From: Astragalus membranaceus
Lineage: Eukaryota; Streptophyta; Magnoliopsida; Fabales; Fabaceae
Length of the DNA: 64,000 bases
Assembly (NCBI GenBank): GCA_039519185.1
Contig: CM076851.1
Coordinates: forward strand, 32,471,799-32,535,798
Direction of reading: 5' to 3'
A program made the position numbers and the translations under genes. Below the pieces are notes generated by a model. It ran no database searches, was not told the origin of the DNA, and saw only the letters and a program-made list of their open reading frames with translations. Numbering within the stretch: the stretch's first letter is position 1; the number at the start of each line of letters is the position of its first letter. Positions 37,555 through 50,990 of this stretch are shown here, one piece after another.

Positions 37555-38772
37555 AATAATAATAATAATGATGGTTACTTGAACGAAACGCAACAAAACA
37601 TAGCAGCCAAGAACGAAAAAGAATCAAAACGAAAAATGATAAAATAGTAAGCCAAGAATCAAAACGAAAAATGATAAAATAGCTCTCCACACATTTACAC
37701 AAGGTGTAAGGAAATCAGTTTCTCCTTTACTTATCCTTCACATTCCTCTTCATCTCCGCCACTACCTGAATCCACATTTTCTAGCAACAACCATTCTATT
37801 CACACATTCAGAACAGTACCCATTACTCATTACTATATACTTCACATGAATTCAGCATCTAACCTAACTCAACAACAAATTAGTTACCAAAATAATAAAC
37901 AGTAAAAAAGTAAGATCAAAATTGGACAAAGGTTTCTTATGAAGTTCACAGATGATCCAATTAAGTTCTCAAAATTAGCACAAATCAAACAGAAAGAGAA
38001 TTAATAGAGAGAAACTTGTCATTCAACTTTCACAATCTCAGCTATAAACTTACAAGGTGGCTTTAACAATTTAGAAACTGTTCATTATTTTAACCAAAAC
38101 TGGAATCAAGTAACAACAAAGTAGAAGAACTAATTACAGAACAAGAGAAATTAACAAAGAAAGACAGATCTGAAAAATTAGATAACATAACCAGAATCAG
38201 GAAAATCTATTATCCATCTATTAAAAAGTAACATGAACAACACATTACCGTCGAGAAGAATAATGGAGACGGCGAGAGGAGAGTGGCATGTGGAGATCGA
38301 GCAGAGAGGGAGGTGAACGACGTGTTGCCTCGTCGAACACACAACAGCAGCAACGCAAGGAGGACCTCAACGGCGGCGGCGGTGGCGAGGTCGAGCCAAG
38401 GGAGAGTAGGGCGGAGACGGAGCACCTAAGAGTTGGAGATGAGTTGAAGAAACGGCGAAGAGGTAGTTGGGGCTCGCGTTTGTTTTCGCGCGACGGTGTT
38501 GCTGGTGCAGAGGGAGCACGCGACGGTGGATTCACGGTGGTTGCAGAGTTCGTTGAAAGTTCATGGTGGTTGTTGAGAGTTTACGGTGGTTTTGTGAGCT
38601 TTGGGTTTTTTTGAATTTGGGAAAGTGATATCACTAATGATAATATCCGTTGAGAGTGGGGAAATTACTAATTTACCCCTTTAGTATTTGTTACTAAACA
38701 ATTGCCTTAGTACCGTAAATCAGTGCCCATTTTTATGCCCATCCACATTCCCTCTTCTCTGCATGAAACACA
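37555..38772. other. Non-coding stretch, unit 2 copy of 829-2096
   Basis: Same A-rich DNA and the same GC-richer island (38245-38614) open in several frames. One of the early repeated tracts is shortened relative to unit 1. No gene recognised. Confidence 0.5.
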
Positions 38773-38940
38773 TTACATGTCCCAATGCGGTAAGCATATC
38801 TCAACAACCATGTTCCATCTGAGTTTCGTAGGATCCCGGAGGCCTCCACAACCAGCCTGTCCCGTGTCATTTTTGCTGCTCCTGTCGCAATTTAATTTCG
38901 TCCATTCAATGGGGGGAGGTTGCTACCTTATCATCACTGT
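38773..38940 (-). pseudogene. RNase H-like fragment of a retroelement (unit 2)
   Basis: Same fragment as at 2097-2330 (EWTKLNCDRSS core on the minus strand). A deletion of about 10 bp beyond the core, near cgcggtac, changes the frame before it. A dead fragment. Confidence 0.45.
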
Positions 38941-38962
38941 TCCGCGGTACAAAAACGAAACA

Positions 38963-38972
38963 TATATTTAAA
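38963..38972 (+). promoter_or_regulatory. Possible TATA box before a pyrimidine-rich leader (unit 2)
   Basis: TATATTTAAA followed by the same C/T-rich leader as at 2297, kept intact. No gene follows. Confidence 0.3.
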
Positions 38973-39189
38973 CCTTACTTTTTCCTCCGAAATCACAAGG
39001 CCCCCCTCCCTCACTCTCGTTTTCTCTTTAATTTTCTCTCTTTCATACGAATCCCCCTCTCGCTCACTCTCCTTATTTTTGCAAATTTCAAACTCTTTTC
39101 TCTTCACACTCTCTCCCTATCGCCCCTCCCTCTCCCCACTCTTCCTTTCTTGCTTTATAGGAACATTCGTGCTTTACAATTTTGCTTTA

Positions 39190-39904
39190 CATTGAGTATA
39201 TCATTCAAATATTTTCATTTAAATAAAAATACAAATTAGGGAAAGCAACATATAAGGATTTTGTAGGCATTATTACACCCCTAACACTGAAACAATTTTA
39301 GCTACTAGGTGTGCTTTATTTTGTATTTCACCATCCTTTTAAGAGACTTGGATAGTCTGGAGTAACTTTTTATTGGAACCTTACTTTTGCATAGGTTTCT
39401 TCATTATTGTTGGATATTGTTAATCCATTTTTTCTCAAAAAAAAAGGGAAATGAAAACAAATTAATTTCTTCATTTTATTTCCAATAAAAGATAAATGAA
39501 TTGTTTTAATTAACTTTTACAAAATATCTTAATTAATTTTAATTAGTTGATTATTAAACTACAATTTCACATAATATTTAGAACCATTGTATTTAGTGAA
39601 AAAATGATTGTATTTCGACTTTTAAAAATGTCTTCCAAAAAGGCTTAACAAATAAAATCTTGACTTTCACTTATAAGGAAATAACATTGAAAATCAGACA
39701 AATAACGTAATAACATTGAAAATCAGATAAAGAAAAATTGAGAGGGATAGAAATAGAGAGGTAAAAGTCTAATCCACATACATGAACGTTCTCTCAAGGC
39801 AACTTGAGATAAAAACCTTATGTCCATAAAAATTAAAACAACACAAACTCACCTACTAAACAGATCAAATTCATCATTCAAAACACAACCCTAACACTTA
39901 CAGT
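39190..39904. other. AT-rich intergenic DNA, nothing recognised (unit 2)
   Basis: Copy of 2531-3240 with very few differences; one 7-bp deletion near 39627 (aattaaa). Confidence 0.6.
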
Positions 39905-39972
39905 GAGCCTCATTAAAACCTCCTGGGGCCAAAACCCAGTGGGAAAAATACCCAAGGAGGAAAAAGAGTACT
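39905..39972 (-). other. Plant LTR-like conserved motif downstream of SINA-A2
   Basis: Same series as at 3243-3310, about 100-170 bases past the SINA-A2 stop codon. Confidence 0.5.
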
Positions 39973-40075
39973 CTCGATGAGAAAACGAAAAGAATTACTA
40001 TCCAACAAAAAGGCTAAATTCTCATCAAGGAAATACATAGTAATAAATACATAAAACAGGTGGTTTTCATCAAAG

Positions 40076-42294
40076 TTATGCAGCACCAATCCTATTTATA
40101 AAAATTTCCAATGTAAGCCCGCCAGGAGGTTGAGAAAAGTCAGATGGAATCTGAAGAACAGTTGATGGCCCAACAGATGCGCTATGTTGAATGTTTTGAA
40201 CTTTTGCATCACGCAAATAATAACTTTCACCCGATGGAGTTATAGCTGTCAATTCAAATGAAAACTCCATGTTCAATGTGATAGGTGTAAAATGACAAAG
40301 CGTGATATTGTTTCCCATTTTCTCAAACTTATTCTTCATAACGAATATTACGCCATCATCTAATTCTTTAAGAATGACTGTTTCCTCATCAAGACGTATT
40401 ACAGTACCATACATCATACCATACATAAATGGTCGTATTGCAAGCAGATGAGTTGTGTTGAAATGGGAGGCAAAATCATTGTAATCAGAACGAAAGTTGC
40501 AACCTGCTAGGGGACACAAACATGGTCCGAAGATGGATGCATTCTCAGGTGCTTTGTTAATGCATGGTATATTCAGGGATTCCAAATCTACTTCTAAAGA
40601 AAGACAAAGTTGAGTAACAGGCAAGGAGCACACAGAACATTGCTTTTGACCTTCACTATGGCACTTGGAACAAGTATGGTGCTCATGGATGCACTACATT
40701 ATTTAAACACATAAAATCAGAGTAACAAAACATTAAATTTTTCATATATTCAACATTAAAAATTACAGCTAGAAAATCAACCCCAAACAATAATTTGCCA
40801 AGATAATGAAGTCAGAAGCACACAAGAAACAAGACATAATAATAACAGAAACACCACCATTGGTATATAAAATAGAATCGTGTTTTAATAGATTACCTTA
40901 AGTGTTCATTAGTATATGTATCGAATAATACTCATTTAGTGCTTCGTTTACTGAATATGAATTTAGAAAAATTAAAAACAAATCATTGAATGCATGTGGG
41001 TTCTGATATTCAACAATAGATTAGATATTGAAGCTAGCTCAATTAGAAACACTTCTAAGTGGAAAGTGAAAGTTTCTTCTTGGTGGTTGAGAGATTTGTC
41101 TACTCAACAGTTTTTTTGAGAGAGTTGCATGCTAAAAGATAAAGAACAACGCTTCAACTTGTTTTGGCATATGGCTAAGTGATTTATCTATGAAAAGGTA
41201 ACTTCCAAGGATTCATTCTTTGGCTTGAATCAAGTCTGCTACGTACAAAGGTTGAAATAGGCAACTAGAATGATAAGCAGCGAACTTAGGAATGGAGTTG
41301 GAGGAGAAAGTTATTTTCTTGAAAGGAGGAGTTGCCTATACAACTCAATTATCTTGTTAAATCCCTAGATTTGTGTAAGTTTGAAGAGAAAAGGAGGAGT
41401 GTTTTTCCATCGAATGTTTCTCAAAGCCTGCTTATATGGTATTGCTATTGCTCTTTGGTGTTGTTTCTATGAGTGGAGAACTGTTTCTTTAATTTGGGGG
41501 CACTCTGGTGTTGTTTCAAAGACAGGTTGTCTGCTTTTTGGTGTTATTTCGATGGGAGTAGCTTACCGCTCTTTGGGGTTGTTACATAGGAAGGAGATTT
41601 GCTCTTTGGTGGCGCTTTGGTGTTGTTTCTAAGGGAGCAGCGAACTGCTTATGGGTGTTGAGTTCTATCAATAAAATCTCTTCAATATCGGAAAAAAGAA
41701 AGGGTTTTTGTAGCTATTAAATTCTCCTTCTACCATTTCTCTCCGTCACAATATATACTCGTGGGAGGAGCGGTATGGATCTTCTGCTGTCTCTGCACGG
41801 TGCAGCAGGCAGCAGAGCCTTTAGATTTAGAGTGAGAAAATTTTCACTCTAAATCTAACGATTATGTTGTCTGCTACAATGTGCAGAGGCAGCAGAGGAT
41901 CCAGAGGAAGCTCTTTCATAAAATCATGCCTTGTTTTTCTAGCATAGGAGAAGATCTATATCATGCAAATACCTTAAGTCTTTCAAATATTTAACCTAAA
42001 CAAAAAATTAAACTTTACAAAACCACGTTTGATTTCCTACTTTTATCACATCTGATCTAATTAAAACAATCAAAATATAATTTATTGAATTGTAAATAAT
42101 AATAGTGCTTGTACCACATAGATTAAGCTTAACAATGATGAACATCCATAAACGAAAAAAAGTACCTGAAAGATAGGACTAGGATTCAAAGGATCAGAAC
42201 AAACACAGCAATGAAAAACACAGGCCTCGAAAACCTCTCCAGTCTGTATGAGCTCACTCTTAATGGAAGAATTGCTGGTGCTACTGAGATCCAT
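40076..42294 (-). CDS. SINA-like RING E3 ubiquitin ligase, copy A2 (two exons)
   Basis: Exon 1 at 42166-42294, exon 2 at 40076-40693; 248 codons plus stop. The RING, the SIAH-type finger half and the TRAF-like domain are as in A1, and all RING Cys and His ligands are kept. The first SIAH zinc subdomain is missing here too. The N-terminal part of exon 2 (GPCLCPLAGCNFRSDYND, TTHLLAI) matches B1 and B2, whereas the C-terminal part (KNKFEKMGNNITL, YLRDAK, TVLQIPSDF) matches A1. The gene therefore looks mosaic. Its intron (1472 bp) is the shortest: it lacks about 410 bp present in A1 and B2. TATA motif at 42347-42354. Confidence 0.8.
41776..41902. mobile_element. Foldback MITE in the SINA-A2 intron
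   Basis: Same element as at 5508-5628; the left end is the ggatcttctgctgtct variant also seen in B1. The central arms read agatttagagtgagaaaa, and the partner arm ttttcactctaaatct carries the matching change, so the hairpin is kept. Confidence 0.7.
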
Positions 42295-42346
42295 ATCAGA
42301 TAATCTTTTTCTTCCGAGATTTCTTTCTCTGCAATGGGGTTCCTCA

Positions 42347-42354
42347 AATATATA
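42347..42354 (-). promoter_or_regulatory. TATA box of SINA-A2
   Basis: TATATATT about 53-60 bp before the ATG at 42294, with the telo-box-like motif beside it. Confidence 0.55.
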
Positions 42355-42739
42355 ACCCTAAACAAATCTCCTACTGCTAGAATGTTCCTTCACCTTTTTC
42401 GATTATTATAGAACTTTTGATTTTACTCCTTATATAAATATAATAAATGAAAAGTTATATATAATAATATATTTATTCTAAAATTAATCAGATGTCACTT
42501 TTGGATAATAAAAAATTCTGTCATTTAAATTACTATATAAATAATAAAAAATTATTTTATATTCGTTGTTTTACTAACTAAATTAATACTTTATATTCAA
42601 TCAATTTATAGGTTTAACATAATTGTATTTTCCTTCTAAAGAAAAAATAATTCATAAAAATTAATTTTAATAATATTCTTTTTTAGATGGAATTTACAAT
42701 ATCATTCTAGATCTCCTTATATGTCGACTAATACAATAT

Positions 42740-43473
42740 TTAGCCATATCACCGTGAAATTAATATTCATATCCAAATGACAATTCAAAAAAATTACTTT
42801 TACTATTAGTGAAAGAAGATTTTTCAAAAAATATATTGCAATGATAAATTCAATGGAATAAAGTTAATGATTCGCTATTTAGTGTAATAAAAATTGAAAT
42901 AAATCAAAAATGGAATTATATTAATAATATAAAACAATAGAAAAACCCCCCAAAAAATAGAAAAAGAAATCAAAATTATATATTTATATGATAGAAATAA
43001 GAAAGGTATGTGAACATTTTCCTCTAAAGAATTATGTTAATGTATTGAAGGTAGCTCCTTTTTTAATAAAAAAAATAGATCTTTTTAGAAGTGGTTTAGG
43101 AAGTTATTAATGTATTTTAACTAAGTACATTTTAAAATATCTTTTAAGCTAAGAAATTTCTTAAAATATGTTTTTTACTTTCTCATTTTTTATATTTAAT
43201 TAACATTTCTTATACAAATGAAAATAAGATTGAAATTTCAATCTATTTGTTTTAACTTTTTTTATCAATGACCCAAAATCTTCAGAATGATAACAATGAA
43301 ATTTATATTCATGTCCAAAATGAAAAATTTAAAAAAAGTTAATTTTAATATTCATGAAAGAAAATAATTCAAAAAATATATTGAAATCATAACTCGAACG
43401 GAAAAAAGTTAATGATTCGTTATTTAATATAACAAAAAACTGATATAAATAAAAAATGAAATCATATAAACAA
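42740..43473. repeat. AT-rich tandem repeat, about 550-bp period (A2)
   Basis: Copy of 6480-7224, same landmarks and same end at the chimeric LTR fragment. Confidence 0.65.
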
Positions 43474-45296
43474 TGTAACATCCCCAATTTAGCTAATTTC
43501 ATTTATTGAAATTAGCAAGAAAGTTATAAGATAATTAATTAGCTAACTTAAAATAATTAGGCTTAATTAATTATAAGTCATAGTAATTTGATTTCCTATT
43601 ATACATGTGTGTAATTCGTTCATTTAAAGATAAATCCGTTTGGGAAAAAAACCAAAACGGATTTATCGTTTATTTAGACAAATCCATTTTAAAGAAAAAT
43701 GTACAACAGAGTTACCTCAACTAAAGATAAATCCATTATTATAATTTTGCAAAACAGACTTACCTCAGCAACACATAAATTTGTTATTTATAAATTTGTT
43801 ATAAATAGATAAATCTGTTTTGTTAACTTTTCAAAACGGATACCAAATCCTTTGGGAAGAGTATATTCGTTCGGGACCCCAATTTCTGATTAATGGCATA
43901 CCAAATGTCTCATGTGGATACCAAATCCTTTGGGGAGAGTCTATTTGTTCGGACCCCAATTTCCGATTAATGACATACCAAATGCCTCATGTGGATACCA
44001 AATCCTTTGGGGAGGGGTGGATACCAAATCCTTTTTATGGACACCAAGTCCTTTTCATGGACACTAAGTCCTTTTATTCATTAAGCATGTTATGTTCTCT
44101 CTCGTTACCTAACTAGTCAAACGGTTTTGACACTATAATCATATATCATGCATTTTGCTTTATGAACAATTCGGAGTGCAAACATATTCAATCATCAATG
44201 GGAAGGGTTAAGAAAAGGATTGGGAGTGAGATCGCATCGAAACAGGAGCGAAAAACCGACTTTTGAAAATGCTGTCAGCAGGAGGCACGACCCGGGCTTG
44301 GAGGCGCACGGGTCGGGTCTGTGCACCAGCTTCCCAAAATGTTGCGTTTTCGCAAAATTTGCTATTCCGTTCGATTCTGTTACTCGTTCCGCTCCATTCC
44401 TAATTCAAACACAGCCCATAACAGTCACAATAACCACTTCAAACAATCAATTTCCAGCCATCAATCATCAATGAAAACCGTAAAAACCTCAATGTATAGG
44501 AATCACATCCAAACACGACACAATCCAAAAATAACAGTTTTAATGACTCGAATTCAACATACAAACAACTAGAACATTACATAGCACACAAATTCGTGAA
44601 GAACTCACCTCAATGTCGGAATCTACACGAAGGAAGCGAAAGAAGAAAAATCAAGTCAAGCCTTAAGCTTCCAAACACCCAAATCGAACCCTAGGTACCA
44701 AAAATCCTCAAAGTGTCCCCAAACTCAAAATTAAGCTTCAAACCTTAGTAAATCTACCATGTGGGTGATGATAAACCTCTAGGAGCCTTCCAATCCAACA
44801 CACAACCCTTGACAAACCCCAAATCAACTCTTCAATCTCACACAAACCCTTGAACTTTGAGAAGAAAGAGTGACGGAAAATGGGTATTTTTGATGCTCTA
44901 ATCTTTTAGGTGATGATGAAAACGAAATTAAAGGGAGAAGAAGTGATGATTTTGAGCTAGGTTTTGGTTGGGTTTCACTTTTCTTCTTCTCTTCTCCTTT
45001 CCTTCTTTCTTCCCTTTTCTTTCCTTTTTTTTGCTTCTCTTCTCTCGAACTGTCCTCTCTTTTCTCACTTCTTTCTTTTTCTTTTTCTTTTAAAACCAAA
45101 TAAAATGTGAGTGTGGCTGTGATGAGGTAAAATGACCATGATGCCCTTATTCTCTTCTTAATTGCTTAACAAGCCCCACACCAATCAATGTTTAATTTAG
45201 CAATCAATTAATAAAATTATCAATCAAGCACTATTTAAAAATAATTAAATGGTCCAAGCATCAAGGTAATTAAATTAATTACTTTGGGATGTTACA
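43474..45296. mobile_element. Chimeric LTR fragment with inverted ends (unit 2)
   Basis: Copy of 7225-9045: TGTAACATCCCC at the left, GGGATGTTACA at the right, the same mismatched flanks, and the same 78-bp repeats at 43837-44085. The arrangement is therefore older than the block duplication. Confidence 0.6.
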
Positions 45297-45298
45297 AC

Positions 45299-46620
45299 AT
45301 CAGTCTGCCTCCTCTTACACCTCCCATCACGTGGACCCGATACTACCCTAGTGGTATCCCGCACACATATCTTGGGGAAGTAATCAAAACTCTATGTCTG
45401 AAATGAACAAATAAACAATCTCGTTAAAAACAACATATTAAAATAAAAACAAACTCGTTAAAAACAACATATAAAAATAAACAAATATTACGATGATCAG
45501 CGTTGCGTACCCCCCTAACTGGCAGCTATCGGACAAAGATGCAAAGTTCAACTGGTCATACAAATATGCCAAGCAAACTGAACCCCACACCCATGAACTA
45601 ATGTGGTTAATGTCCTCCAATAGATACAACCATTTTGCCTCAACTTTAATTTGTTTCCGGTCTTGCTAGTAAATATGGTCATCCCCAATAAAAGCAATAA
45701 GAATGCCCTTACAGTGAGAATTTGTTGGCCCTGTTCTATGTGACCTTTGCAGACCGCCAGTAGCCATTCAAACCGGAAATATTCCCCCTGCTGGCTATAG
45801 TCTCCACTGTAGCTTCAAGAAGAGTAACCCCCAAAAAATTCACAGGCAGCTCAGTGGTTATGTCAACAGTCACAAGATTGAGGGGCGATCTGTAAAACCT
45901 GCCCGTCAAGCGTAAATGAAGCAAACATGACACATCATCCAAAGTGATCGTCATTTCACCAAATGGTAACTGAAACGAACTACTCTCTGGATGCCATCTC
46001 TCAACAAAAGCAGATATCAGCTCATGATCAAAAGTGGGGAGAGCAGAATAGACGAGGGGATTTAAACCTGACTGATCAATGAATTGATAAAAGGCAAGGG
46101 TCTGTGCTAGAGGGGCCAAGTGTTTATGGATTTTGTTGCGATGTGCAGATATTTTCAATTTTTCCCTAAACTGAAAAAATTAAAAAGAAAACAATTATTA
46201 GAGTAAATTTATATAACAAGACTATGTAAAAAATATATTTAACTATTTGTATAGTTTTTACCCGGCCTCTAAGAATTTTAGATGCTGCGTGAGCATAAAA
46301 TGTTGTAAGCAGCGAACCATCCATATATAGGTCCAACCAGGCTGTTGCTGCTCCTCCTCCTCATCATGAGCCGGGTAGTCCTGACTAGCTTGCTCCTCCT
46401 CCTCCTCCATGTGCTGCTCAGAAGCCTGATCTATACGGCGGGTGCCATCTCGTCCCTGGGCACGTCTATCCCGGTTAGAAGCATGGACGGATATTCTGAT
46501 CCGAGTGCGTGTACTCACCAGAGTTTCTTCCGATCTACCAGTCGACCGTGAGGAATGCCCTCGCAATATCAATCTTGGTGAATTACCTGAAATTCTGCCA
46601 CCTACTCTAGTGTGTGCCAC
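45299..46620 (-). pseudogene. Plant mobile domain (PMD, MAIN-like) pseudogene, unit 2
   Basis: Same series of PMD pieces as at 9048-10364. Two Gln codons that are TAG in unit 1 are CAG here (the acidic run near 46342, and HIEQGQ near 45738), so this copy is less decayed at those points. It has its own damage: a 5-bp insertion (near 45645, ctttaatttgtttcc against ctttgtttcc) breaks the frame before WLYLLEDIN. It shares the frame errors after QPG and after WRSAK with unit 1, and it is truncated by the same LTR fragment. Confidence 0.75.
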
Positions 46621-46679
46621 TGCAAAAAATTAAAAAAAAAAAACATTAGTTTTTTAATTTAAAAAATAATTAAAATCAA

Positions 46680-47627
46680 ACCATCAACTACGGATTTATC
46701 ATAGATCCGTTTTGTAAACCACAACCAAAACGGAGTTATTTCTAAAAAGATAAATTCGTAAGCAATTTTTGAACGTAAACGGATTTACCTAAATCTGTTG
46801 CGAGTTTTTCGAACCACAAATGGATTTATGTGAATCCGGTTTGAAAATTTTGTGAAAACGGATTTATGTACTTCCGTCTCGTCGGATTTAGGTAAATCCG
46901 TGAAGAAGAAATTTCAGACTTACTTGCTCTCTCAAACGGAAGTATGTGACAAATGAGAAAGGATTTTAGGTTTTTGTTAAGGTTGGAGGGTATTTTTGGT
47001 TTTTCACAAGAGCTGTGGGGGTATGAGGTATAAGAGTGGCGTATAAAAAATGAAACCCAATAGTTTTTGGCTTCCCATCTAATTCTAGTCATGCATGAAA
47101 AATATCTTGTGTTGGAATTGTAACACTCTATTTAGTTATAGCCTATTTTGTAGTAAGTATATAGCTGCAGAAAAGTTTAAGAAAATAAACTATACTTTTC
47201 GTAAACTCGTTGGTCTAGGATTAAAAATCAAAAACCATTTCTTCATTTAAAATGCTAATACTCGTAATTCATTTATTTATCCTTTATAAAAGAAATGACA
47301 TTTGGTCTCCGAAAAACACAAATACATAACATTTTAAAAGAACGTTATCATTTTTAAATAAATATCATTGACAATAAAAGAATCATATATTACTAATCTA
47401 CTAGCGTGGACCACCTTCTACTAAGTTATGAATACAAATACAATAATACAAATATCCTTTTAATACAAATTAACTCTACATAATTAAATATTATTTGCAA
47501 TTGCTTCTCAACTACCTGTAACCAATTATTAACAATTCATCTTCAATACTCTCAGGTGGTTAACTATATAAAAGAGAAATTAAAAACAATGAGATAAAAT
47601 CTCAGCAAATGTTTCCGACACACACGC
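46680..47627. other. PMD upstream repeats and intergenic DNA (unit 2)
   Basis: Copy of 10431-11370: AAACGGATTTA words to about 46930, then AT-rich DNA from the TGTAACACTC at about 47119. No gene. Confidence 0.45.
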
Positions 47628-48037
47628 ACGCAGCATCTAACAGACAATCATGCAAAAGACAATATTCATACAGCATGCGCAATCAGTAGGTACAACAACT
47701 TAGGTAATTGGCACACAAAGTAAACACATCAAGTTCTAAAAAAAACAACAAATCAATTCAATCCATATGAACACGAGACCAAACAAAACTCAATCACGCA
47801 TACATATATCAAGGGGTGACTACTGACTACGCAATGCTTGTTAGACTCAACTCGTTTCAAACTGACAAATTGTCTAACTCGACACTACCATGTGTAATGA
47901 TGTATTACTAAGACCATACCTATATGCACGTGGATCCATCTAAACAAGGCCTTAATACCTTGTCTGTTTCGGAATACCATGTCTGTTATACCTCAATAAC
48001 AACAGGATCGGGATACCTTGTCGGATATTTGCCCACA

Positions 48038-48984
<947 letters not shown>

Positions 48985-50192
48985 ATGAGGACCAAGATAC
49001 CATGCCTGGATGGGATACATTGCCAAATAATGCCCTACTAATAACGACAACAGCAAAATGAGGACCGAGATACATGCCCGAACGGGATATATTGCTAGAT
49101 AATGTCCAATATGAGGGCTGAGGTACCATGCCTGAACGGGATACCTTGCCCGATAATACCCTACTAACACAACAAGATTGACACTGTGATGCATGAATCT
49201 AATCAAATGCGATATCTAACAACAACAACAACAACGACAACGACAACTTCTATTGAAATATCCTTAATAGAGTAACAACTTTAATTAATATCTTATTGAA
49301 TAAGGTTTAATAACAACAACAACAACCACAACAACAACAACAACAATTATAATTATATGTAGTTTCAGCTGGACATCATTGAACCACACATATACTCATA
49401 TTAAACAATTTGTTTCATTGCTCCTACAATAAACGCGTATCTAGACACACGTACGCAACATCTAACAGACAATCATGCAAAAGACAATATTCATGCAGCA
49501 TGCGCAATCAGTAGGTACAACAACTTAGGTAATTAGCACACTAAGTAAACACATCAAGTTCTAAAAAAACAACAAATCAATTCAATCAATACGAACACGA
49601 GACCAAACAAAACTCAATCACGCATACATAAATCAAGGGGTGACTACTGACTATGCAATCTTTGTCAGACTCAACTCGTTACAAACTGACAAATCGTCTA
49701 ACTCCACATTACCATGTGTAATGATTTATTACTAAGACCATACCTATATGCATGTGGATCCATCTAAACGAGGCCTTAATACCTTGTCTATTTCGGAATA
49801 CCATGTCTGTTATACCTCAATAACAACAGGATCGAGATACCTTGTCGGATAATGCCCCACTAACAACAACAACAACAACAATATGAGGACCAGGATACCA
49901 TGCCTGGATGGGATACCTTGCCCAATAATGCCCTACTCATAACGACAACAGCAATATGAGGACCGAGATATCTGCCCGAACGGGATACCTTGCTAGATAA
50001 TGTCCAATAAGAGGGCTGAGATACCATGCCTGAACGGAATACCTTGCCCGATAATACCCTACTAACACAACAAGATTGACACTGTGATGCATAAATCAAT
50101 CAAAAGCGATTTCTAACAACAACAACAACAACTTCTATTGAAATATCCTTAAAAGAATAACAACTTTAATATCTTATTGAATAAGGTTTAAT

Positions 50193-50302
<110 letters not shown>

Positions 50303-50840
50303 CTTGTGGCGTTTTATTCCCTTAACAAACCATTCCTTAGTCAATTTTATTACGTTCCTTCTTTTACATCTTGCTCCCTTGGAGTTGGGTAGTAGCAAAA
50401 TCTGAGGAACAGGGTGAGAGACTGATCAGGCTCCGAAGATTTTGTGTGCATCCAAGAGAGGGAGATAGACAATGAGAAATACAGATCTAGAGGGAGTTGT
50501 GAGGAAGTCACGGAGGAGGCTGAGAGTAGGGCATGATATGAGAGGGAGAGGGAGAGAGATGGAGGGGTAAAAAGAATTATCCACATACATGAAGGTTCGA
50601 TCTCTCAAGGCAACTTGAGATATAAACCTTATGTCCATAACAACTTTTTAAAATCTATGAGAAAATACTAATTATATATCCATGTAATAATGCACATGAT
50701 AAAGATTAAAAAAAAAATATTCAAGGTTATTCTCATCAAAAATTGATAAACAAAGTGATAACATTAAATCCACACAAACTCACCCACCAAAAAGATCAAA
50801 TTCATCATTCAAAACACAACAACCCTAACACTTAGAAGGG
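50303..50840. other. Left edge of half B, no gene recognised (unit 2)
   Basis: Copy of 18009-18536 with small indels. The long minus frame of unit 1 is broken here into shorter overlapping frames, arguing against a coding gene. Confidence 0.45.
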
Positions 50841-50906
50841 GCCTCATTAAAACCTCCTGAGGCCAAAACCCAGTGGGAAAAAGTCCCAAGGAGAAAAAAG
50901 AGTACC
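50841..50906 (-). other. Plant LTR-like conserved motif downstream of SINA-B2
   Basis: Same series as at 3243-3310, about 85-150 bases past the SINA-B2 stop codon. Confidence 0.5.
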
Positions 50907-50990
50907 CCGATACAATCCAATAAAAAGGCTAAAGTCTCATCAAGGAAATACATATTAATAAATACATAAAAAAGATGGTTTTCATCCAAG